From assembly GCA_037176905.1 (NCBI GenBank), contig JBBBWG010000471.1, forward strand, positions 1 to 37,743: a stretch of DNA of 37,743 bases, in the 5' to 3' direction. The stretch is from Azolla pinnata. Taxonomy: Eukaryota; Streptophyta; Polypodiopsida; Salviniales; Salviniaceae. Every line of letters starts with the position of its first letter. The stretch's first letter is position 1. Of this stretch, positions 1-10,100 are shown one piece after another. The position numbers were made by a program, and so were the translations under genes. Under the pieces are notes generated by a model. That model saw only the letters and a list, made by a program, of their open reading frames with translations. It was not told the DNA's origin and did not search any database.

Positions 1-515
1 TTCCCTTCTTTCGCTTCTTCTTAAGCTACTGACTTTCTTGACAAGCCTAGCTCATCTTGGTCTTATCTCTGCTGAAACTCTGCTTCTTCTGCTTCTTCTT
101 CTTCTTTCCCTTGTTTTCCCTTCTTCTTATTCTTCTTAAGCTACTGACTGTCTTGACAAGCATAGCTCATCTTGGTCTTTGCTCTGCTGAAATTCTTCTT
201 CTTCTTCTCAAGCTACTGACTGTCTTGATGCAAAATTGCAAGCATAGCTCATCTTGGTCTTGAGATTCTTCTGCTTCTTCTGTTTCTGCTTCTTCTTCTT
301 CTCAAGCTACTGACTGTCTTGATGCAAAATTGCAAGCATAGCTCATCTTGGTCTTGAGATTCTTCTGCTTCTTCTGTTTCTGCTTCTTCTTCTTCTCAAG
401 CTACTGACTGTCTTGATGCAAAATTGCAAGCATAGCTCATCTTGGTCTTGAGATTCTTCTGCTTCACCATCACCATCACCATCATCACCACCACCACCAC
501 CACCACCAGCACCAC

Positions 516-555
<40 letters not shown>

Positions 556-645
556 TTCTTCTTCTTCTTCTTCTTCTTCTTCTTCTTCTTCTTCATCATC
601 ATCTTCTTCTTCAGATTCTTCATCTTGGTCTTGAGATTCTTCTGC

Positions 646-691
<46 letters not shown>

Positions 692-769
692 GCATCAGCA
701 TCATCATCATCATCATCTTCTTCTTCTTCATATCTTTCCCCCCCTTCTTCGATTGCGATTGCGATGCAG
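1..769. repeat. Degenerate 94-bp tandem repeat and CTT/CAT low-complexity DNA
   Basis: Positions 1-470 hold copies of a unit containing the core CAAGCTACTGACTGTCTTG followed by a TTC-rich spacer. The core starts at 209, 303 and 397, an exact 94-base period; shorter diverged copies lie near 22 and 137, and a fragment recurs near 618-650. Positions 465-730 are runs of CAC/CAT, CTT and ATC triplets. The tract ends in a C/T-rich stretch and a GCAG acceptor just before the DUF620 exon, so I read it as the 3' part of an intron. No coding exon is visible here. Confidence 0.8.
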
Positions 770-2693
770 GAGGCGTCGTCGGCGCAATACATCGTGCAGC
801 AGTACATAGCGGCGACGGGGGCGGCGAGGCTGGCGGCGGGCGCGTTCTACAGCAGCTCCTACGTGGCGGGGAGGGTGAGGATGGCGGCGTCCGGGTGTGA
901 AACGGCGGTTCCCGTGTCTTCTTCTTCTTCTTCTTCTTCTTCTTCTTCTTCTTCTTCTTCGTGGTCCTCGGCCTCGTGTGGCGCAGATGGATGGTTTGTG
1001 CTGTGGAGCATGAGGCCCGGGAACTGGTACCTCGAGCTCGCTCTCGGCGGCACCACGATCAAAGCCGGGAGCAATGGCAAGACTGTATGGCGCCACACCC
1101 CATGGCTCGGCTCGCACTCCGCCAAAGGCCCCATTCGCCCCTTGCGCAGGGCCCTCCAGGTACACCGAATTCGATCAATCTATCCTTCCACGATCGATCG
1201 ATCGAATCTATCTTTCGATCTATCTTTCGATCTATCTTTCGACCTATCTTTTGACCTATCTATCGATCGATCGATCGATCTATGTGTCTATCTAGATTCC
1301 TTTTGTTTCCGGGCTTCCGCCACATTGTCTCGAGACAGAGCCCTCGAGTTCCGTCGGTAATACCCCCCCACCATTGCTCCCAGATGCTCACCAGTTTGGT
1401 CTATCGCTCTGAAAGATGATGCGCTTGCATCGTTCTCTTAAGAATGCTCGATTTCAGTTAGTCGGGGAGATAATGCTCCTCTCGGTTTGGCTGATGCGTG
1501 GGGACGAATGAGCCTCCCAATTAGCCGTTCAGATCTTGGGGGACCAATGACCCATTTTGGAACTTTGGGCACATTTGGGCTTGGGCTCTGATGACCCCAT
1601 TTGGACTTGGGGGATTGATGACCCCCATTTGGATCATGAGATCAATGACCCACATGGACTTTGGGCACTGATGACCCACTTGGACTTTGGGCACTGATGA
1701 CCCATTTAGGCTTGGGGATTGATGACCAATTTGGAGTCATGAGACTGATGACCCATTTAGACTTGGGGATTGATGACCAATTTGGAGTCATGAGACTGAT
1801 GACCCATTTGGACTTTGCGCGCTGATGATCCATTCGGACTTTGGGGCCATTTGGATCATGAACCCAACGACCCATTTGGACTTGGGGCCTGATGACCCAT
1901 TTGGAAGGAGGAGGATAACCAAATCTTACTGGGCATACTCTTAACAATCATCTGCACTTCATGTTGATCTAGGCTCAAGCGGAATCCCCCCACCTCTCAA
2001 TTGTGCCAAGGAATTGCCCCCTCCCTATGCCAAGAATGTCGAGAATTTCTGAAGCCTCTATACAAATAAGCCGCCTCTGCATAGGAGGAGAGATTGATGT
2101 ATGAATCCCATCATCTTTTGCGCTGCGTGGTGCAGGGTCTCGATCCTGTAACGGTGGCGAGCATCTTCGCGAAGGCACGATGCGTGGGCGAGAAGAGAAT
2201 CGGGGACGAGGATTGCTTTCTCCTGAAGGTCATGGCCGACCAGTCGACGCTCAGGGATCGGAGCGAGGGGGCCTTGGAGATCATCAAGCATGTGCTCGTG
2301 GGATGCTTTAGCCACAGGACAGGGTATCTGGTCTACCTTGAGGACTCCAACCTTACACGGATTCAAGCCCTCGGCTCGGAAGCTGTGTACTGGGAGACGA
2401 CCATCGAATCGACGCTGAAAGACTACAGGGATGTGGATGGTGTGGCGCTGGCTCATGCCGGGCAATCGGTCGTTACGCTCTATCGATTCGGAGACGAAGC
2501 GATGAGCCACACGAGGACGAGGATGGAGGAGACATGGAGCATCGAAGAAGTGGCATTCAACGTGCCTGGCTTGTCGGCCGAGTTCTTCATACCCCCCGCC
2601 GATATGGCCTCCACGACGAGCTCCAAGGATCCTTCTCCTTCTCCGCTCGTCGATGCCATGAAGTCGATGTCGATCAGCAGAGATGCTCCGTAG
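770..2693 (+). CDS. DUF620 family protein, 3' part (two exons)
   Basis: Exons are 770-1159 and 2136-2693, joined in phase 0 (CTCCAG/GTACAC donor, GGTGCAG acceptor), giving 315 visible residues. The first exon opens with EASSAQYIVQQYIAATG, followed by VAGRVRMAAS, WYLELALGG and RHTPWLGSH, the hallmarks of the plant DUF620 family. The second carries GEKRIGDEDCFLLK, YFSHRTG-like GCFSHRTGYLVYLEDS, YRDVDGVALAHAG and RTRMEETWSIEEV, then a Ser/Pro-rich tail. Family members are usually longer at the N-terminus, so upstream exons should lie left of the window; an ATG at 764 could be read as a start, but it straddles the acceptor-like GCAG. DUF620 function is not established. Residues 50-64 are an in-frame run of 15 serines (917-961), placed where the family has a variable loop between two conserved blocks. 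Confidence 0.88.
917..961 (+). repeat. In-frame TCT microsatellite encoding 15 Ser
   Basis: Fourteen TCT codons and one TCG lie in frame inside the first visible DUF620 exon. The flanking exon sequence encodes conserved residues on both sides, so the tract is coding rather than intronic. Confidence 0.85.
1189..1290. repeat. TCGATCTATCTT-type simple repeat in intron
   Basis: An irregular run of GATC, GATCTATC and TTTCGATC units lies just inside the DUF620 intron (1160-2135). It has no coding content. Confidence 0.8.
1535..1905. repeat. 26-bp intronic minisatellite
   Basis: The unit is approximately GACTTTGGGCACTGATGACCCATTTG. Adjacent copies start at 1656 and 1682 (26 bases apart). A dimeric higher-order unit repeats at 1701, 1752 and 1803 (51 bases). 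The array is wholly inside the intron 1160-2135. Confidence 0.85.
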
Positions 2694-5129
2694 CCCATGG
2701 ATCGATCGGAAAGATAGATGCGTTCCATCTGATTTCGGCATGCAGCGGTGAAGGGAATCGGACATGTCTGGATCCTGGGGTTTAGATAGTGCAATCTCGA
2801 GCTCCCACCGTGGCGGTGATGATGAGAAGAGCTTCTGAAGATGTCGTCCTCCTCCACCATTTTGTTTTACAGAAAACAACTCAAGCCTTGTTGTACATTT
2901 GATGAAGAACATCACACATTGCTGCTGAAAGCAGAGGCATGTTGCCACAATGGCCTTTGGCTTCATCACCGAGACGAGAAGAGTTAACCTGGCCAGAGAA
3001 AGAACACTAGGTGAATGCCGACGTGTTCATGAGCCTGATCTGATCTGATCTCCTGCTTCACTGCTCAATGAACAAATTGCAGGTGAACATGGTTGATCGA
3101 GCTTGCAAGGGGATCGACAGTGCCCCTGAAAAAGCCTATACCATTTGTATTTCGTGTGCGAAATCTCGCCCGATCGTCTTCTTCCAAATAAGTGTGTATA
3201 AAAGATTTGTTAATAAGAGGGAAGTATCACCCTGTATATATGTGTTCCATGTCCCTCTTGAAAGGCACCACCACCAGGTTCTTGTCTGTTGTTGTTGCTG
3301 TTTTGCATACAGGTAGAAGAAACAGACAGAGACATATATCTGATGATATATATCTGCCAAATGGTCAATGAATCTATGTGGAGAATTTTTATCTGTACAA
3401 AAGGGCTTGCATTTCCCATGACCATGTCAGAAGAAGTATGTACATGTTCTCAGAGGCGGGCACGGCTCCATCAGCCGACATGGCAGGTAAGTACCTACTC
3501 TGCATGTATTTTTACTTTGTTACAAATCAAACATGGAATCGATCCTCCTGTGACCAAGATGTCGATCGCCTTGATCAGCAAGAGGAATCATCATCGAATG
3601 ATCAAGGGAATCGATCTTCCGATCGCGGAGTCGAATCCAATCCTCTCTCTACTGGTGGAGTGTGGATCGAATCGAGGGATCGATCTGCTCTCCACCCACC
3701 AACCAAGCCTTGTAAGAATGGGGCAGAGAGCTGATCTCCTGATGATTGTGATGAGTCCAAAAGGCACTCAAAACTCAATCCTGATGAATGATACCCTTTT
3801 CTTCTCTCCATTCATCCCCTCCTCCCAACTTCTTTATGCATTTCCAATCCTTTGTGTTGGCTTGTGTGGTATGTGATGTTATAGAGGAGAGAATCTTGGG
3901 TACAGGAACAGCCGAGCTTCCGCGTCCATTTCATCGACTCAAGCGCCGATTCGAGCTGGACCTGAATGACATGACATCTCAGAAGCAATGGGGGAGCCTC
4001 ACATGGAGTTGCTAAGCTAAGTAAGTCAATGATTTTGACAAACCAGTTTTTGTGATGCAAAAAGGGGTGAGCTGATGATGATGATGACAAACTCTGAGGA
4101 ATATCATATGAATCCTCCCCCCCCCAACTACTTCAGACATGGGAAAAGTTGAGCCCTTTTCTTTTGGATATGGAGGTAGTTGCATGTGACTTTGATGCTC
4201 CATGGACAAGAAGAAAATGCTGTTGATGGTGATGATGATGATGATGATGGTGCTGGTGCTGGTTGTGAAGTGCACCGAAGAGTATATCCCGAGGAATCTT
4301 GAAGGGAAATCAGTTCTTTTCTAGTCATGGGGAAATCTGGAGAGCTTCTTTGTCGAGCGCAAAATCGTGACACTATCTCAGACATGGCGATCCGGAGCTT
4401 GCTAGATCATGCATGCATGCATGTATGTACGTACGTACGTACGTATTATATGTATGTATAGTCTTTCGAGAGTTCGATGCCGGAGAACGGAGTCTGTGGG
4501 GTCCAGGCTGGAACCATCTAAGGACATGGTGTAAAAACTCATGAGTAAGTTAATCTCTTTTGCGAGAATTCTAGCGAGAAGCTGTTTATGGGCATCAATC
4601 AATCTGTCTGTTACAGTAGAAACTGCGCTTCACCGCCATAGCCCTGTAAAAGAAAGGTAAGCGAGCTTCTTTCGATGAAAGAAATGCTTTGTACGAGCGA
4701 GCGGTCTGTACAGAAGCAGCTCTGTTCCAAGCACAGCGGAGTAGTTGGCGGGGGGAAAAAAATGCTCACGATCGTGATCACTTGCCAATCATGAGCAGTG
4801 TCTAGGCTCTGCTCCAAGGGGGAGTGGGGGTCCTCTGGTGAAGAAGCAGATAAAAAACATGTGTTGTCGGAAAAAAGAGATGCGGTTCGAGCTTGTACTG
4901 GCCCCTCGCCAGAACAACATCCGTCCACAGTTGGGCTATCGGTTCCCGAAAGGCACATGTCCTAGTGTGGACTCTGATTGAGCAAGCGAGCGATCGCTAT
5001 CATCCGCATTTGACAAGAGAATCTGCGTGAGATCTGCTCTGCAGACGGTGAAATGCCTGATCGATCCCTTTCTTTGAAGGTTCCAAACGCATCTGGCTTC
5101 CAGATCAGGTACTCGGAAGTGCCGGGGAA
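2694..5129. other. DUF620 3' UTR and intergenic DNA
   Basis: No credible exon was found on either strand. The first few hundred bases are probably 3' UTR. The rest is mixed-composition DNA with scattered GATCGA motifs (about 3530-3700), a small GATGATGATG run near 4215-4245, and a GCATGCATGTACGTACGT alternating purine-pyrimidine run at about 4408-4456. Open frames here are short and look like chance. Confidence 0.6.
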
Positions 5130-5136
5130 TGCCTTG

Positions 5137-5576
5137 TGTTACGAGTATATATACTGTGGTGTTTACAGCACAGGGTCAATTATTTGTGGGCTAGTTCATT
5201 AAGGAACGAGAGTAATGATAAAATCTTCTGATCTTACAGTGGAAGAGACAGAAATGTGAGATATCTAGTCTGAACACACAAACCAAGGGGTTGGGTCTAT
5301 AAAAGGAGACTGATTACATTTACGAGAAGATTAATCGGTGGAAACTTTGGCAGTTTTTGGGCCAAGCTCTTGCTCTAAGCATGTGTATTCTCTTTTCAAC
5401 TTAATCCAAGCTACGATCTTCTACATCGCCCATCGTTTAAACTAAGAGTGGTCGGGTAATCTAGCCCTCTTTTCCCTTTTCTTTGTCCTTAATTCTTCCT
5501 TGTACTTAGCTTAACAATCAGTAACCCACTAACACCTCGTTAGGTTCCTTACAAGTCCGAGGATCGAAGAAGAACA
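5137..5576. mobile_element. Possible solo LTR-like insertion (about 440 bp)
   Basis: A non-coding block begins TGTT and ends AACA, and is flanked by the same seven bases TGCCTTG at 5130-5136 and 5577-5583 (eight if the preceding A is counted). A TATA-like TATAAAAG lies at 5298-5305, roughly where an LTR promoter would be. Seven or eight bases is long for an LTR target duplication (usually 4-6); eight would suit a hAT element, but the ends do not form a good hAT terminal inverted repeat. No internal coding region or partner LTR is present. Confidence 0.3.
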
Positions 5577-5680
5577 TGCCTTGCGCAGCTGCAACGGGAT
5601 TTCGAGTACGAAAACGATCGAACTATATATCCGTGAGCTTGGACCGAGCAGCTGCCGTGGTGGGATCAGTGATGACATTC

Positions 5681-6154
5681 TAGGGTTTCAGAGTTGGAGG
5701 TTCAGGGTTTAGGGATTAATGTTTAGGGTTTAGGGTTTAGGGTTTAGGGTTTAGGGTTTAAGGTTTACGGTTTAAGGTTTAGGGTTTAGGGTTTAAGGTT
5801 CAGGTTTACGATTTAAGGTTCAGGGTTTAAGGTTTAAGGTTCAAGTTTAAGGTTTAAGGTTTAGGGTTTAGGGTTTAAGGTTTAAGGTTCAGGTTTACGG
5901 TTTATGGTTTAGCGTTTAGGGTTTAAGGTTTGGGCTTAAGGTTTAAGGCTTAGGGTTTAGGGTTTAAGGTTCAGGTTTAAGGTTTAAGGTTCAGGGTTTA
6001 GGGTTTAAGGTTCAGGTTTATGGTTTAAAGTTTAGGGTTTAGGGTTTAAGGTTAAGGGTTTAGGTTTTAGGGTTTAAGGTTAAAGGTTTAGGGTTTTAGT
6101 TTGTGTTTTAGGGTTAGGGTTTTAGTTAGTGTTTAGGGTTAGGGTTTAGGGTTC
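5681..6154 (+). repeat. Interstitial telomere-like TTTAGGG tract
   Basis: About 470 bases consist almost entirely of seven-base units of the plant telomere type. All are in the same orientation with the G-rich strand on top. Perfect TTTAGGG copies cluster at the start (about 5720-5755); the rest are variants such as TTTAAGG, TTCAGGT and TTTACGG. Near 6060-6150 units become TTTTAGGG and TTAGGG. Confidence 0.92.
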
Positions 6155-6382
6155 GGATCTTGAGGGAGCGCGGACGGACAAAAGCCCAAGAGGTGTGAAC
6201 ACGTTCAAATTTTTGAGTTCTTCTTCTTCTTCTTCTTCTTCTTCTTCTTCTTCTTCTTTCTGTGTCCCGTCTTCTTTCTGTGTCGTTCTTCTTCTTCTTC
6301 TTCTTCTTCTTCTGCTTCTGCTTCTGCTTCTGCTTCTGCTTCAGCTATGGTGGGAAGCAAGCTTTTATGGAGATCTGTGTGA

Positions 6383-6431
<49 letters not shown>

Positions 6432-7187
6432 CCCTTTCTTCTTTCAAAAACACACCTTTGGTGCTTTCAAAGAAGAGCTCAACGTCTCCCTCTCTCTCTC
6501 CCCCTCATCGCATGTGGAGCGTTTCCCCGCTGCACGCTTCTCAAGCTTTCTGCCCGCTGATCTTCGCCATCGCCAGTCTCACGCACGGTTGAAACCTCCC
6601 CCGCTCGCTCCAATTCCCGCTCCCCCTCTCCCCCTCCTTCTTCTCCTTCTCCTCCTCCTCCTCCTTCTTCTTCTTCTTCTTCTTCTTCTTCTTCTTCTCC
6701 TTTTCAGTGATTCTGAACCCTATTCTGGCAGAGGTCAAGGAGAATGGCTGCCTTGGTCCCCTCCATCAGGAGCTACCTTTACCTAATTCAGCAGCTAGGC
6801 AAACGCAGGGCCGATTCTTTGAGCAACCCGCCATGGATTCTTTACAGCTCCCACGGTCCCCTGTCTAGCACCATCAGAAACCTGAAATGCCCCCAAATTT
6901 AAGCCCTAACCACACCTAGAGACGATTGCTAGTTTTACAGCCTTACGTTGAAGCCAGAATCTTCAGATCTAAATGATTCGAGAAACCCCCCCAAAGCAGG
7001 CATCACTGACTGTAAACCCTACAATTTTATCACAAACTTTCTTCCAAGCAAAACAGAAATCAAAGCAGAAAACAGAGAGGTAAAAGGAAGGGGGGAAAGA
7101 GTGGTGTTTGCCTAAACTCTGAAATCCGAGTGGAGGATACAGGCTGCCCTAAATTCCCTTGCGCGGAGAGTTCAGATCTCGGAGAAG
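6155..7187 (+). promoter_or_regulatory. 5' flank and probable 5' UTR of the TRM gene, with pyrimidine microsatellites
   Basis: This 1-kb stretch holds (TTC)n at 6218-6258, (CTT)n at about 6287-6312, (TTCTGC)n at about 6310-6342, (CT)n at 6387-6430 and a C/T-rich (CTCCTT) run at about 6630-6705. All are pyrimidine-rich on the sense strand. The 3' portion (6750-7187) is unique sequence likely to contain the transcription start and leader. Exact promoter elements could not be placed. Confidence 0.5.
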
Positions 7188-10100
7188 ATGGCTTTCCCAC
7201 CGCCACATCACAAGCTTTTCCCCGCATTCTCCTCGGCTTCATCATCTTGTGCATCAGAGCAGAGTCTGGGCAGAGGTTCTTGTGCAGCCATTTTTCTACA
7301 GCTCTTCGACTGGAACTGCAGGCATCACAGAAGGAGAACTCTCCGTCGCAAATCCCTGCCTGCAGGTACTCTTCAGAGCCTTCGTTCCTGTATGTACAAG
7401 CATCCTGTGGTCATCTGCATGCTGAACTATATATGCGTTTCTAATACATGTACATAAGCAAATGTGCATATGCCAATAGATATGCACATACGTATCATGG
7501 GCATTCAAACACATGGAAAGATTTGTGTTGAAAACGCTTATTTTGAATATTGATAGTTGCAAATTATGCCTCATTCTCGGTAATATGTGCACACATACAA
7601 CATCTCTTCTTTTACATTGTAAGGAAATTGGCCAATTTATCAAGTTTAGAATCATTGCAGCAATAGATATGCACGTACATATCATGGGCATTCAAAGACA
7701 TGCAGAGATTTGTGTTAAAAACGCTTATTTTGAATATCGATAATTGCAAATTATGCCTTATTGTCGGTAATATGTGCGCACATACAGCATCTCTTCTTTT
7801 ACAATGTAAGGAAATTGGCCAATTTATCAAGTTTAGAAGCATTGCAGAGGAGAAACCAGCATATAAGCATTTATCTACGTTGCAAAGAAGCCCAAACTTG
7901 TTTCCGTTTTGCCTCGCTTCTTTTCATGATTCAAATTCTGGTGAAATTTAGTTCAATTGGTAAAGCTTATTCTGTTGGTTAGAGCGACGCAGTCCTCCAA
8001 TGGTTGAGAACAAATCTTGTGGAGGTGAAGACTTGGCGTCTGAAGATAGCTGCCTTGTGAGTTTCCATCTGACATTCAATATTTCCGTGATATTCAAGGA
8101 ACTCCTTTTGCTTATTTATCCGAATATTGTCCTGTTTCAGAGAAATGAAAATAACGAGTCAGCGCCCCAAGCTGGAGAAAGTAGAGAGGACGAGGCTTTG
8201 CACACTTTGGAAAGGAAAAAAAAGAAGAAAAGGGCACCCAATGTGGTTGCTAAGCTTATGGGGCTCGAAAGCATGCCATCTCCAGAGATTATAAGTAAAA
8301 GGCAGCCTCTGAATCCATGGAATCTAAATACAGTATCAGATTCGTCCTTTCGAGGACGGCCAGTAAAACTTGAGAAAAGACTGGTCGGGGCTACTGAAGG
8401 TCACAGCTGGTCTTCTAAGCGTGATTATCATGGAGACGGTAATGAGCTACTTGATGTTCAAGCCTCTTCTACCAGTAGACATAAATCTGCAAACCCATTA
8501 ATTTCAGCTATGTTGTCTCCATTGACTGAGCAGAATTGTGTCCTGGGATCAATGGCATCACCATCAAAAGTTTACAAGCCTATAGTTTCACCTATCAAAA
8601 GAACCTCAACATCAAAAGATGCAGTTTTCTTGTATGAAAATAGGAACCCTGACCCTAGCACATCAGCAAGAAGAGCTTGCATTGTTAGGTCCTTGGTCAC
8701 TAGCTCAGCAATGGCAAAAAGTGATGAAGAAAACAGTGGGAAATCAAAGGTGGAGAAGAAGAAAGCCAAACACCCATATTCAGCAGTATTAGATACTGGT
8801 TCAAAGCGTCGGTGTGTCCCTTGTTCCCTTCAGCATTATCCAAGTGCAGTTCAATCTTCAACTGATCAAGAGAAAAAGGAATTAAAAGAAGATGAGATTC
8901 TCTCTGCACCTATTTGCCTGAAGCGTCAACGCATATCTGCAAATCACGGTACCCATAGTCATATATTACCTCAAGTAGAAGGTAAGCAAGAGAAAAGATC
9001 TGCAATTGAAAGGGCATCCACATCGGGGGTGCAAATAACCAGCAAGAAACGAGAGAATGTCTCACCAGGCAAAAACACTAGCCGTCAGGATGAGATTATG
9101 CTAAGGTTGATGCAGGGTAAAAGTGCACAAGGCAAAGATTATGGTAAATGCCACCATGATGAAACCCCTGCTTCGACAGGGCTAAAGCCGAAACTGGCAA
9201 AGGGCTCACATCAGAGAAACATTGGAAAAGATGAAAGTTCAATCCTGCTGAAGTTGCAACAAAGCAGAAGTGACCATCCCAATGAGAATATCGAAAAATC
9301 CAAGGATAGTTGCGTTAGCAACATTAAGAGCCATAGGCTGTCATGTCGAACTGGAAAAGAAACAAGGGATGCTTCCCCACTCTTGAAATCTTCGCTTATA
9401 AAGGGGGCAGCTGCAAGTGGTGCATTGGATCAATTAGACTTCACAACACAGCGAGACCATGCCACTTTAACAGAGGGAAGTGACATCACTTCAATAGAGG
9501 AAATTCATACAGCTTCAATTGAGGAAAGTGCGATCAACTCTACTGATGAAAATGTTGTACTTTCAAGGCAAAACAGGGGAGCTAATCTTCCTGGTTTAGA
9601 GTCGTTTGATGATGATATGGATAATAAATCCTCAGTTTCTTGCATCACGGAAGAGGTCCACAGAACTGAAGACATCTTAAGCACTTATCATGCTGAATCA
9701 AAATCCGATGCTACAACACGAGAACAATGTTCTGATGAACAAAATAGTTGCTTCACATTGGGACAGGATAGAACAGTTAGTGGGGAAGAGACATCTCAGT
9801 CTTTTCATGATGAGATCACTGAAAGTGGATGTCAAAGCATCTGTAACCCTTCAACAGAAGAAGTGGAAGACACGGCCTCAACCAATGGCAGCCAAAAGAC
9901 ACAATCTATTTCATATTCTGGGAAATCAACTGCCACCATTCTTCATGAGTTGCTTATCTCTTTGAATTTATCCATGGGGCAGTCTAGGTTCAAAGCAGAG
10001 GATATCAGTAGGGAAAAATCATCAAGACCCTCACAACCTGCATTAGGAACCAATACTGGAAGAACTTTTGGAAAAAATGATTCTTTTGATGCTGAATGTG

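Noticed and set aside
343-807. Minus-strand Asp/Glu-rich open frame of 154 codons
   Set aside because: It is the antisense translation of TTC and ATC repeats and overlaps the DUF620 exon; there is no domain outside the repeat.
1642-1947. Minus-strand frame with repeated WVISL peptides
   Set aside because: It is produced by the 26/51-base intronic minisatellite, whose 51-base dimer keeps frame; no independent coding evidence.
2058-2969. Minus-strand frame of 303 codons
   Set aside because: It is antisense to the well-supported DUF620 exon 2136-2693 and has no recognisable motif.
4611-4958. Minus-strand 115-codon frame
   Set aside because: Composition is unremarkable and no motif or splice context supports it; likely chance.
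7940-8000. tRNA-like stretch (GGTTAGAGCG)
   Set aside because: No cloverleaf or T-arm could be built; it is the acceptor and start of TRM exon 2.
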